A stretch of DNA of 11,053 nt from Clostridia bacterium (GTDB taxonomy: Bacteria > Bacillota_A > Clostridia > TANB77 > CAG-508), in assembly GCA_017621295.1 (NCBI GenBank), contig JAGATI010000041.1, positions 1 through 11,053 on the forward strand. Direction: 5' to 3'. Positions 1 through 6,286 of the stretch are shown here, in pieces; positions within the stretch are counted from its first letter, which is position 1, and every line of letters starts with the position of its first letter. Below the pieces are notes generated by a model. It searched no databases, had not been told where the DNA came from, and worked only from the letters and a program-made list of their open reading frames with translations. The position numbers and the translations under genes were made by a program.

Positions 1-710
1 GGATCATTTAATAATTCTTGTATTGCTCCCATTTCATTCTTCTTTAATAATTGCATTTTTAAATTTATCTTTTCTTGTAGGTCTGCAAATCTTTTATATT
101 GTTCTAAATTATCAAATTTCCTTATTCTTCTTTTACCTGTTTCAGAACTATAAATTAGCCTATCTTCTGCCAAGAATCTGAATCCATCTGTATATTCACT
201 TACATTTTGTAAAAATGGATCTTCAATTTCATCTTTTCTTCTTTGCACGTAATTATTTACTGTTTCGTTAACTAATTTAAATAATTCATCAGATGCTATC
301 GGTTTTAAACCTTCTAGATATTCAGGTGATAGTATTCTATTTAAAACCTCTATTTCTGAATAATTTCCATTTTCTAGTATATTTTTTATATCTCTTTGTA
401 TTTTCCTTTTTATTCCTTCTTTTATAAAATTAGAAACACATAATCTTACACATTGCTTCATCAAATGAGTACTTGGCTTAAACCTTCTAATATATTGCAT
501 TTCTAACATAGCATTTAATGTACTTATAACAGCATCTTTATTCTCATTTTGTTTTGTCATATATTCAAAATCGCTTTCAATTTTTGGTTTTATAGCTTCT
601 GTTAAATCTTTTACTGTTGGTTGTCTTCTAAAGCCTTTTTTATTACATGGCTCTTTTGATTCAACTATTGCAGGAGTTTTTGTAGTATCTTTTGGAATTC
701 TTGCTTTCAT
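1..710 (-). CDS. Hypothetical protein, 3' end beyond the window
   Basis: An open frame of 236 codons runs from an ATG at 710 to the window edge with no stop, so the C-terminus is missing. It begins MKARIPKDTTKTPAIVE and is hydrophilic and rich in Lys, Arg and Glu. I see no signal peptide or membrane segment. The visible end, with runs such as LEQYKRFADLQEKINLKMQ, looks strongly helical and may form a coiled coil. Codon use matches the neighbouring genes, and AAAGGATGG about eight bases before the ATG is a good ribosome binding site. A near-consensus promoter lies just upstream. I do not recognise the family. The nearby dUTPase relic and RhuM gene make a mobile-element or phage origin possible, but that is inference. 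Confidence 0.8.
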   Translation of the reverse strand, partial: MKARIPKDTTKTPAIVESKEPCNKKGFRRQPTVKDLTEAIKPKIESDFEYMTKQNENKDAVISTLNAMLEMQYIRRFKPSTHLMKQCVRLCVSNFIKEGIKRKIQRDIKNILENGNYSEIEVLNRILSPEYLEGLKPIASDELFKLVNETVNNYVQRRKDEIEDPFLQNVSEYTDGFRFLAEDRLIYSSETGKRRIRKFDNLEQYKRFADLQEKINLKMQLLKKNEMGAIQELLND

Positions 711-749
711 ATATACCATCCTTTTAAATTTAATATTTCAATACGATAT

Positions 750-778
750 ATTATAGCATCTTTCTATGTTTATGTAAA
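750..778 (-). promoter_or_regulatory. Sigma-A-type promoter of the hypothetical gene
   Basis: On the minus strand a -35 box TTTACA (773-778) and a -10 box TATAAT (750-755) are separated by exactly 17 bases. The -10 lies about 40 bases before the ATG at 710. This is one of the two best-matching promoters in the window. Confidence 0.75.
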
Positions 779-795
779 GTATTTTTGTATACTTT
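776..795. promoter_or_regulatory. Palindrome overlapping the -35 box, possible operator
   Basis: The arms AAAGTAT (776-782) and ATACTTT (789-795) are perfect inverted repeats around a 6-base spacer. The left arm overlaps the TTTACA -35 box, where a bound repressor would block RNA polymerase. A weak hairpin ending the upstream dUTPase transcript is an alternative, but the arms are short and AT-only apart from one G/C pair per arm. Confidence 0.4.
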
Positions 796-880
796 TTCTA
801 TGCATATAATTTATTATTATAATATCGAATTTCTTTTTCAAATCTGACAAACTACCTTTATTATTAAAAGCTATATACAC

Positions 881-1246
881 TTAATAATCTGACTCTCTCT
901 CTAAATCTAATTTTATGTCACTTTTAGTTGTTAAATATTTAACAAAAATTCCTTGTGCTATTGCTTCTCCATACTTAAAGTTTAACACTTCTGTTCCATC
1001 ATTTTGAATTTTAATAAAAATATGTCCCTCATTATCTTTATTATTATAATAATCCGAATCAATAACTCCTACTTGATTTACTAATCTAACATTATGTTTA
1101 AATCCCATTGAACTTCTTATCACTATTAATAAAACTTCATCATCCTCAAAATATGATTTAATTCCTGTTTGTAACTTTACTATTTCTTTTGGCTTTATTT
1201 CTAAATCTTCAAGGAGATAAAAATCATAACCTGCTACGGTTATAAT
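881..1246 (-). CDS. dUTP diphosphatase-like protein, truncated at both ends, no standard start codon
   Basis: The frame carries the trimeric dUTPase (dUTP to dUMP and pyrophosphate) motifs 1 to 4: AGYDF (motif 1), IRSSMG (motif 2), GVIDSDYYN with the catalytic Asp (motif 3) and GEAIAQGIF (motif 4). It resembles the phage and clostridial subtype. Motif 5, the GGFGST lid, is absent; the protein stops at LERESDY. The N-terminal strand normally preceding AGYDF is also missing, as homology ends at about 1235. Upstream the frame stays open to 1294, inside the RhuM gene, but holds no ATG, GTG or TTG. A strong GGGAGG directly after the RhuM stop sits 6 bases from an ATT codon at 1244-1246, used here as a tentative start. 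The only standard start, GTG at 1121-1123, would discard motif 1. It is either a relic or an ATT-started reduced enzyme. Confidence 0.75.
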   Translation of the reverse strand: MITVAGYDFYLLEDLEIKPKEIVKLQTGIKSYFEDDEVLLIVIRSSMGFKHNVRLVNQVGVIDSDYYNNKDNEGHIFIKIQNDGTEVLNFKYGEAIAQGIFVKYLTTKSDIKLDLERESDY

Positions 1247-1257
1247 ATATACCCTCC

Positions 1258-2304
1258 CTATTTTTTCTCTATCTTTTTTGTATTTAGTAAAAGCTCATCA
1301 AAATCTGAAATATAAATTTGATCTTGTACAATTCTATATTTTTCGAATTCTGTTTCTGCATGTAACTTTGCCATTTCTGCTGATATTTTTCCATTATCTT
1401 TTAAAACCTCATGATCCCATAATTTTAAAAATCCATTTAATCTTTCTTCCCAATCTGCCATTGTCATTGGAATATGCCTCATTGCTTGCATCTCCGCCAA
1501 ATCTAAATATGCCGAAACCATTCTTTCTAATTGAGCAATTTCATTTTCAGATAAATAATTTTTAGCAATTACAACATCATATTTATGTATTTTACTGTTT
1601 GGTGACCCCTCCCATGAAGTTAAGCCCATATTTTCCTTTTTATGGTCTGCTCTATTATAAATAATCTCAGCAGCAGTATTCCCTGACACAGCATAGTGAA
1701 GTTTATTTTGAACGGAAGTAAAAAATCTAATTGTTACCTTCGCAGTTTTATCATAATCTATTGAAGTTGCATATATGTCAGTAATTTTTTGATAAAATTT
1801 TCTTTCCGACATTCTTATTTCTCTAATTCGTTCTAATTGTTCTTCAAAGTATTTTTCAGTTAAAATTGAACCACCATTTTTTAAACGTTCGTCATCCATT
1901 ACCCAACCTTTTATTGTGTAATCTTTGACTATCTGATTTGCCCATTTTCTAAATTGTACAGCTCTTTCATTATCAACTTTGAAACCAATTGCTATTATCA
2001 TTTGAAGGTTATAATGAGCCACATTTCTTGAAACCTCTCTAGTACCTTCTTTTTGAACTATTAGGAATTTCCTAATAGTTGAATCTTTTTCTAATTCATT
2101 ATCTTTATAAATATTTGATATATGTTCATTTATTGTTGCTACATTTACTCCATAAACCGCTGCTAACATTTTCTGAGTTAGCCATATATTTTCGTCCTCA
2201 TATCTAACTTCTATTGCTTCAGGATTATCTCCTACTGCTGCTATATAAGTTAAATATTCTGCAGCGCTTGATCGAATTGAAATTTCATTTTTCTTTTTAG
2301 GCAT
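1258..2304 (-). CDS. Virulence RhuM family protein
   Basis: This 348-residue protein matches the RhuM family (named after a gene on Salmonella pathogenicity island 3) along its full length. The family signatures are IEVRYEDENIWLTQKMLA near residue 32, a predicted DNA-binding-like segment GVNVATINEHISNIYKD, FRKWANQIVKDYTIKGWVMDDERLKN near 118-143, and the C-terminal KNYLSENEI and YISDFDELL blocks. It is soluble, with no membrane segment. The biochemical role of the family is not established; members are common in genomic islands and next to mobile DNA. Its stop abuts the ribosome binding site of the dUTPase frame. The ribosome binding site AAGGAAG sits about 14 bases from this ATG and is better spaced to an out-of-frame ATG. 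A second, partial copy begins the window at 10688-11053. Confidence 0.9.
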   Translation of the reverse strand: MPKKKNEISIRSSAAEYLTYIAAVGDNPEAIEVRYEDENIWLTQKMLAAVYGVNVATINEHISNIYKDNELEKDSTIRKFLIVQKEGTREVSRNVAHYNLQMIIAIGFKVDNERAVQFRKWANQIVKDYTIKGWVMDDERLKNGGSILTEKYFEEQLERIREIRMSERKFYQKITDIYATSIDYDKTAKVTIRFFTSVQNKLHYAVSGNTAAEIIYNRADHKKENMGLTSWEGSPNSKIHKYDVVIAKNYLSENEIAQLERMVSAYLDLAEMQAMRHIPMTMADWEERLNGFLKLWDHEVLKDNGKISAEMAKLHAETEFEKYRIVQDQIYISDFDELLLNTKKIEKK

Positions 2305-2387
2305 ATATCATATTCACTTCCTTTTACTATATTTTATAAGTCATTATTTCCATGTCATTTCTAGAATTTGTAATTTGTGTTGCACCT

Positions 2388-3086
2388 TTATAATTCACTA
2401 AATACCTCATCTGACTTTTTTCTAATATTTAAAATAGACTTATTATCAAAAAATGTACTTTTCGGATTTATTTGTACTATTTTTGCATTTGGTTTTATAT
2501 GATTACCATAAGACCAATAATATGAGCCATTTGCACCGATTACAATAATAAGTTCTGCAAGTTCTATCCATTTTCTTGCTTTTTCTGCTTCTGGTATTAG
2601 TTGTCCTACATGAGCATATACAGGAAATGCTCCAATAACTCCTCCACATTCACATTTAGGTACTTTTCCGTTATTCCAAATATGAATATCATTGTATCTC
2701 TTATTACATTTTAAACATTTATTTACTGCAAAACTTCCTTGTATTTCTGCGACATTTTTTGAACCTGCTAATTTATGTAAATGGTCTATATTCGTTGTAA
2801 TGATTCCTTGAATTTTATTTTCTTTTTCTAATTCAGCAAGTTTTTTATGAGTAATATTTGCTCCATTGTTAAATATTGGATTTAAAAATGATTTCCATAC
2901 TGCTTTATAGTACCTCTTTGGTGCTAATTTTAATAAAGTTACTGAACTCATCTGTAATACTGTTCCTAAATTCCAATGTTCAACATCTCCAATACCTGAT
3001 GACATAGAAACTCCTGCTCCTGTTATAACAACTGTATTTCTACTCTTATCAATGAGTTCTTTTAGTTCTTGTATTTGACTATCCAT
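2388..3086 (-). CDS. Sir2-family (sirtuin) NAD-dependent protein with Gln in place of the catalytic His
   Basis: The 232-residue protein has a sirtuin fold signature: GAGVSMSSGI (residues 23-32, NAD binding), TTNIDHLH (97-104) and a zinc ribbon with Cys124, Cys127, Cys145 and Cys147. Three core features are altered. The catalytic His of the usual ELHG motif is Gln116 (EIQGS). The Pro-Asp-Phe-Arg following GI is GDVE. The usual GTS motif near the C-terminus is GAN. Deacetylation normally needs the His; sirtuins with a Gln here are known among macrodomain-linked ADP-ribosylating sirtuins, so an ADP-ribosyl-transfer or NAD-sensing role is possible. I chose ATG 3084-3086, seven bases after the MarR stop and preceded by GAGG; a TTG at 3102-3104 would add six residues but has no ribosome binding site. 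It is the last gene of the nitroreductase-MarR operon. Confidence 0.85.
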   Translation of the reverse strand: MDSQIQELKELIDKSRNTVVITGAGVSMSSGIGDVEHWNLGTVLQMSSVTLLKLAPKRYYKAVWKSFLNPIFNNGANITHKKLAELEKENKIQGIITTNIDHLHKLAGSKNVAEIQGSFAVNKCLKCNKRYNDIHIWNNGKVPKCECGGVIGAFPVYAHVGQLIPEAEKARKWIELAELIIVIGANGSYYWSYGNHIKPNAKIVQINPKSTFFDNKSILNIRKKSDEVFSEL

Positions 3087-3093
3087 AATATTG

Positions 3094-3519
3094 TTAAACC
3101 TCAATTTTATTTGATATTCGCTCTATTTTTTTACTAATAGCAATATATTGTTCTATTTCCTGTTCATCTAATTCTTTTATAACATTTTCAATAAATTTTA
3201 TTGCATCTTCCTTTTTCTTTATAATATTGTCTTTTCCTTTGTTTGTAATTGAAATAATACTTTTTCTTTTATCTGTGGAATCAACATTTTTTTCTATTAG
3301 TTCTTTCTTTTGTAATGTATTTATTACTGCAACAATTCTAGGCATTGTAACTCCCAACTTTTCACTTAACTCACTTTGACTAACATTACTTTTTACATTT
3401 AATAGATATAGTAAAACTCCTGATTCTCCTTGTGAGATATTAGATGATAATTCTCCAATATATTTTTTTCTTTTTGTTAGTGTTTCAAATATTTCTTCTG
3501 CTTTTTTATTATAGTTCAT
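3094..3519 (-). CDS. MarR-family transcriptional regulator
   Basis: The sequence shows a winged helix-turn-helix typical of MarR: SQSELSEKLGVTMPRIVAVINTLQKKELIEK gives the recognition helix, followed by the wing DSTDKRKSIISITNKG with the conserved D-x-R. Flanking helices should form the dimer interface. The length of about 141 residues is normal for the family. It starts within the tail of the nitroreductase operon: the GGGAG that serves as its ribosome binding site is part of the nitroreductase stop region. ATG 3517-3519 has a 10-base spacing; ATG 3523-3525 is only 4 bases away, and a TTG at 3538-3540 would lie upstream of the binding site. Its most likely target is the palindrome at 4210-4224, which would make this an autoregulated operon. 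The ligand is unknown. Confidence 0.9.
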   Translation of the reverse strand: MNYNKKAEEIFETLTKRKKYIGELSSNISQGESGVLLYLLNVKSNVSQSELSEKLGVTMPRIVAVINTLQKKELIEKNVDSTDKRKSIISITNKGKDNIIKKKEDAIKFIENVIKELDEQEIEQYIAISKKIERISNKIEV

Positions 3520-3526
3520 ACACATT

Positions 3527-4186
3527 TTACTCCCATTCAAAATTCTCTTTTCCTGCTCCTAATTCAAAATGGTACTTTATTAACCCTACATTACTTCCTG
3601 TAAATATTCCATTATCACATTCTATTTTTACTTTATTTTCATTTCCTATAATCATAAAGTCTTGTTTGTTTAAAGCTGTTGGAGCAAGTAAAGCCGAATC
3701 TACACCATTTATAAACCAAGCTGGAATTATTGTTCCGTTATATTTAGAAACATCTTCAACAGCTTTAGACTTATGAGAAATACCCTGTGTTTGACCATAT
3801 CCAATAGCAATTATTCCAGTAACTTTTTTATTATCAACATATTTAGAAACACCTCTATTAAATGTTCCTCCAACCCACCAAGTGTTAAGTCCTAAAGTTT
3901 GAGCATATAGCATTATATCACAACCTGCATATCCTAATCTTTCATCTAAACTACTAGAATTATCTCCTGCAAGTATAATAAAATTATTTACACCTTTTGC
4001 CAATATTAACTTTATTATGCTACTAACACCTTCTTTATTATTAACCATTAATTTCATATTTAGATTATGAGCCTTATTATTTATTTCAATTCTCTGTTCT
4101 ATTTTATTAATTAACTCATCTGACAAAGATTTATCAGTATATTTGCGAACCATGTGCCTTTTTTGCATAGCTTCTTTTAAATCCAT
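3527..4186 (-). CDS. Nitroreductase-family protein (TM1586-like)
   Basis: The 219-residue protein starts MDLKEAMQKRHMVRKY, the FMN-phosphate-binding arginine signature of the nitroreductase fold. It continues with a GYAGCDIMLYAQTLGLNTWWVGG segment and a final beta strand IIAIGYG. This arrangement fits the putative TM1586-type nitroreductases, FMN-dependent NAD(P)H oxidoreductases of unknown natural substrate. The start is secure: AAGGAGGT seven bases before the ATG, with a clear promoter upstream. It is the first gene of the operon with MarR and the sirtuin. Nitroreductase plus MarR pairs commonly respond to electrophiles, quinones or nitroaromatics; here that is inference from context. Confidence 0.85.
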   Translation of the reverse strand: MDLKEAMQKRHMVRKYTDKSLSDELINKIEQRIEINNKAHNLNMKLMVNNKEGVSSIIKLILAKGVNNFIILAGDNSSSLDERLGYAGCDIMLYAQTLGLNTWWVGGTFNRGVSKYVDNKKVTGIIAIGYGQTQGISHKSKAVEDVSKYNGTIIPAWFINGVDSALLAPTALNKQDFMIIGNENKVKIECDNGIFTGSNVGLIKYHFELGAGKENFEWE

Positions 4187-4209
4187 TACTAATACCTCCT
4201 TAATAATTG

Positions 4210-4224
4210 CTTAATACTATTAAG
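4210..4224. promoter_or_regulatory. Perfect 15-bp palindrome, probable MarR operator
   Basis: CTTAATACTATTAAG has perfect 7-bp arms around one central base, and the symmetry extends outward (ATT on the left, AAT on the right) with one mismatch per side. It lies 12 bases downstream of the -10 box and 23 bases before the nitroreductase ATG, a classic repressor position. The MarR gene is second in the same operon. Confidence 0.65.
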
Positions 4225-4235
4225 TAATTTATCAT

Positions 4236-4265
4236 ATTATAGTAGATTTGTAAAGATATATGCAA
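4236..4265 (-). promoter_or_regulatory. Promoter of the nitroreductase-MarR-sirtuin operon
   Basis: On the minus strand a TTGCAT -35 box (4260-4265) and a TATAAT -10 box (4236-4241) are 18 bases apart. The -35 box abuts the T-run of the preceding operon's terminator. The palindrome at 4210-4224 follows the -10 box. Confidence 0.7.
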
Positions 4266-4299
4266 AAAACTTAGGAAAGTTTTATATTTTCCTAAGTTT
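4262..4299 (-). terminator. Rho-independent terminator after the redox operon
   Basis: Inverted arms of 12 bp (4267-4278 and 4288-4299, core CTTAGGAAA / TTTCCTAAG) surround a 9-base loop. On the minus strand they are followed by a run of six T (4264-4269, partly within the stem). It lies about 90 bases beyond the membrane thioredoxin stop and just after the 28-nt repeat, so before the block insertion proposed here it could have terminated a RhuM gene. Confidence 0.8.
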
Positions 4300-4313
4300 A
4301 ATCATATAGACTT

Positions 4314-4341
4314 ATTGTAAGTTGTCGCTGAGATGTTATTA
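4314..4341. repeat. 28-nt direct repeat, downstream copy
   Basis: This matches 10673-10700 at 26 of 28 positions, same orientation. The minus-strand core shared exactly is AGCGACAACTTACAAT. This copy is non-coding and lies 44 bases past the end of the membrane thioredoxin gene. Confidence 0.85.
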
Positions 4342-4385
4342 ATTATATTAACATATTTTTTCTATCTAATTGCAAATTATAAAAT

Positions 4386-4844
4386 TTAGAATTCTCTAAT
4401 TATACTTTCTTTATCTGTTACACCTACAAAAGTTTTTGTTACTTTTCCATCTTTCATTATAATCATCGTAGGTATGCTCATTACATTATATTTTATAGCT
4501 AATTCTTCATTTTTATCTACATCCACTTTTACAAACTTGATCTCATTATGCTCTTTTGCTATTTCTTTAATAATTGGTGTCATCGTTTTACATGGACCAC
4601 ACCAAGTTGCATAAAAATCAATAAAAATAGTCTCATTTGCACCTATTACTTCTTGTTCAAATTGTTCCATACTTTCGATTTCCATTATCTCTGCATTATC
4701 TTCATTCTTAGCATTTTTCAAAGTATTTTCTTGTATTGTTTTTTCTGTATTTTTATTTATGAAATAATTATAAATAACTGTTACACTTATTAATACTACT
4801 ATAAATAAAACAATTTCAACTATTAATTTTATCTTTTTATTCAT
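4386..4844 (-). CDS. Membrane-anchored extracytoplasmic thioredoxin-like protein
   Basis: The 152-residue protein has a short basic N-terminus and one hydrophobic segment (about residues 6-29), then a charged linker, then a thioredoxin domain with ATWCGPCK (Cys82, Cys85) and the cis-Pro loop MSIPT. This predicts a TlpA/ResA-like anchor with the active site outside the cytoplasm. It follows CcdA by 12 bases, with the ribosome binding site AGGAGG overlapping the CcdA stop, so it is the likely recipient of CcdA electrons. The targets may be cytochrome c apoproteins, peroxides or extracytoplasmic disulfides; none is indicated by neighbours. Its active-site region is identical over 37 nucleotides to the cytoplasmic thioredoxin gene of the same operon, so the two are recent paralogues or have been converted. 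Confidence 0.9.
   Translation of the reverse strand: MNKKIKLIVEIVLFIVVLISVTVIYNYFINKNTEKTIQENTLKNAKNEDNAEIMEIESMEQFEQEVIGANETIFIDFYATWCGPCKTMTPIIKEIAKEHNEIKFVKVDVDKNEELAIKYNVMSIPTMIIMKDGKVTKTFVGVTDKESIIREF
4586..4622. repeat. 37-nt exact repeat in the thioredoxin active-site region, copy 1
   Basis: Identical to 5950-5986. It encodes the IDFYATWCGPCK region of the membrane-anchored thioredoxin; flanking sequence is similar but diverged. Confidence 0.85.
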
Positions 4845-4856
4845 TTACCAGTCCTC

Positions 4857-5486
4857 CTAAAACATTAGTCGTATTCCACTAAAAATTAGTATTATTCCTG
4901 CTATTTTATTGATCATATCATAATGCTTTTTAATAAAATCAAATGTATTTTTCAATCTTTCTAAAAATACAGATGTTAAAATAAATGGTATTCCTAACCC
5001 TATCGAAAAAATAAATAGCATAATACCACCTTTTAAAATGTTTCCTGATGTAGAACTTATCATTAATGCACTACTCAAAAATACTCCTACACATGGTGTC
5101 CAACATACAGAAAAAATCATTCCAAATAGTATTGCTGAAAAAAAGCTTAATTTATCTGTATTCTTTTTTATTCCTTTAGACTTATTTAATATTTTTATAT
5201 TCAATATTCCTATATAATTCAGTCCAAATAAAATTATAATAATTCCAAGTATAATATTTATATATCCACTATTAGCTGTTATTAATTTTCCTAATGTACT
5301 TGCAAATATACCTAATAACACAAAAATAATAGTAAAACCTAATACAAAGCCTAAAGAATTTATAACTACTTTTTTTAGGTTTTTATCCTCCCCTGCAAAA
5401 TAAGACACATACATTGGTAGCATTGGTAATACACAAGGCGATAAAAAAGATGCTAATCCTTCTATAAATATAACAAAAAAATCCAT
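4857..5486 (-). CDS. ccdA: CcdA-type cytochrome c biogenesis / thiol-disulfide membrane transporter
   Basis: The 209-residue protein has six predicted membrane helices and the two CcdA redox motifs: SPCVLP (Cys18, first helix) and WTPCVG (Cys132, fourth helix). CcdA carries reducing equivalents from cytoplasmic thioredoxin across the membrane to extracytoplasmic thiol proteins. An additional Cys128 sits in the same helix as Cys132. Length and topology are normal for the short CcdA form, without the terminal domains of DsbD. AAGGAG lies five bases before the ATG. The gene lies between a ferredoxin and a membrane-anchored thioredoxin, and a cytoplasmic thioredoxin is two genes upstream, so its donor and acceptor are probably both encoded in this operon. 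Confidence 0.93.
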   Translation of the reverse strand: MDFFVIFIEGLASFLSPCVLPMLPMYVSYFAGEDKNLKKVVINSLGFVLGFTIIFVLLGIFASTLGKLITANSGYINIILGIIIILFGLNYIGILNIKILNKSKGIKKNTDKLSFFSAILFGMIFSVCWTPCVGVFLSSALMISSTSGNILKGGIMLFIFSIGLGIPFILTSVFLERLKNTFDFIKKHYDMINKIAGIILIFSGIRLMF

Positions 5487-5515
5487 TTTTTCTCCTTATA
5501 TAAAGTTTATTCGTT

Positions 5516-5716
5516 CTACTTATCCATATTTTCCAATACTAATGCTTTTTTAGGACAAAAATTCGAGCATTTACCACATCTTATACATTTATCATAATCT
5601 ATTTTAGGTGCTTCAAAGTCTTTTTGACTTAATGCTCCAACTGGACAAACCTTCACAGCTGGACATTTGTGATTTTTTGGGCAATTCTCTAATATAATTT
5701 TTAATCTTCTCTCCAT
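5516..5716 (-). CDS. Small ferredoxin-like 4Fe-4S protein
   Basis: The 66-residue protein has a canonical second cluster motif, CIRCGKCSNFCP (Cys44, 47, 50, 54). The first half is unusual: Cys12, Cys18 and Cys24 are spaced by five residues each (NCPKNHKCPAVKVCPVGAL) instead of C-x2-C-x2-C. It probably binds one ordinary 4Fe-4S cluster and perhaps a second unusual one. The product is cytoplasmic. It is positioned between thioredoxin and CcdA, with a ferredoxin-thioredoxin reductase catalytic chain two genes upstream, so it is a good candidate for the electron donor to that reductase. The ribosome binding site AAAGGA is seven bases before the ATG. Confidence 0.85.
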   Translation of the reverse strand: MERRLKIILENCPKNHKCPAVKVCPVGALSQKDFEAPKIDYDKCIRCGKCSNFCPKKALVLENMDK

Positions 5717-5734
5717 AAATAAATCCTTTCTTAT

Positions 5735-6055
5735 TTACAATAGACTTTTTATTGTACTATCTAATTCAGACTTTGAGCAAAAGCCTACAATATTTTTTAA
5801 AACTGCTCCATTTTTTAAAAATATAAGAGTTGGTATGCTCATAATATTATATTTCACTGCTAAATCCTGATTTTCATCTACATTTACTTTACAAACTTTA
5901 ACACTATTTAAATATTCATTTGCTATTTCCGAAATAATTGGAGATAACATTTTACATGGACCACACCAAGTTGCATAAAAATCAATTAAAACTAGCTTAT
6001 CTGTATTTGTAACTTGTTCATCAAAATTACTTGAATTTAAGTTTATTTCACTCAT
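5735..6055 (-). CDS. trxA: Thioredoxin
   Basis: The 106-residue protein is a complete single-domain thioredoxin: DFYATWCGPCK (Cys31, Cys34) and the cis-Pro loop MSIPT near residue 74. There is no signal peptide, so it is cytoplasmic. Two further cysteines occur (in KVCKVN and GFCSK), which is uncommon and may allow additional redox control. It follows the ferredoxin-thioredoxin reductase catalytic chain by 13 bases, with AAGGAGG before the ATG, and is the natural substrate of that enzyme. It can then reduce CcdA from the cytoplasmic side. No NADPH-thioredoxin reductase is encoded in the window. Confidence 0.95.
   Translation of the reverse strand: MSEINLNSSNFDEQVTNTDKLVLIDFYATWCGPCKMLSPIISEIANEYLNSVKVCKVNVDENQDLAVKYNIMSIPTLIFLKNGAVLKNIVGFCSKSELDSTIKSLL
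5950..5986. repeat. 37-nt exact repeat in the thioredoxin active-site region, copy 2
   Basis: Identical to 4586-4622, here within the cytoplasmic thioredoxin gene. Same orientation, 1364 bases apart, with the ferredoxin and ccdA genes lying between the copies. Confidence 0.85.
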
Positions 6056-6068
6056 TTATTTTTCCTCC

Positions 6069-6269
6069 TTAATCAATCGTTTTGTAATAAAGCATACAAT
6101 GACAATATCCTTCAAAATTAGGATCTTGAATCTGCTCTTTAAATTCTTTACACATACATTTGGTATCATCTGTTTTTTCTGTTCTACAAGGACAATAACC
6201 ACCTGTTTTTTTCAATCCTTCTTTTATAGTATCTACAATTTCCTTATTTGGATTTAATTTCACTGCCAT
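6069..6269 (-). CDS. Ferredoxin-thioredoxin reductase catalytic chain
   Basis: The 66-residue protein carries the three Cys-x-Cys pairs of the reductase beta chain: CPC (26-28), CMC (38-40) and CHC (56-58), ending CHCMLYYK. The enzyme uses a 4Fe-4S cluster next to a disulfide to pass two electrons from ferredoxin to thioredoxin. By analogy with the plant enzyme, Cys26, 38, 40 and 56 would bind the cluster and Cys28 and Cys58 form the disulfide. The middle pair sits seven residues earlier than in the plant protein while the overall span is the same; this spacing is usual in short bacterial forms. No variable (alpha) chain gene is present. AGGAGG precedes the ATG, and thioredoxin follows directly. 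Confidence 0.9.
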   Translation of the reverse strand: MAVKLNPNKEIVDTIKEGLKKTGGYCPCRTEKTDDTKCMCKEFKEQIQDPNFEGYCHCMLYYKTID

Positions 6270-6286
6270 AATTGTGCCTCCTTTAC

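Noticed and set aside
881..1123. An 80-residue dUTPase starting at GTG 1121-1123
   Set aside because: Homology continues upstream through motif 1, so this GTG lies inside the domain and has no convincing ribosome binding site.
1278..1565. Plus-strand open frame antisense to the RhuM gene
   Set aside because: It lies wholly inside a well-supported minus-strand gene, encodes a low-complexity hydrophobic sequence and has no ribosome binding site; other plus-strand frames were dropped for the same reason.
4333..4354. Inverted repeat ATGTTA / TAACAT as a second terminator or operator
   Set aside because: The stem is only six AT-rich pairs with no T-run on the minus strand, and the strong terminator lies just beyond.
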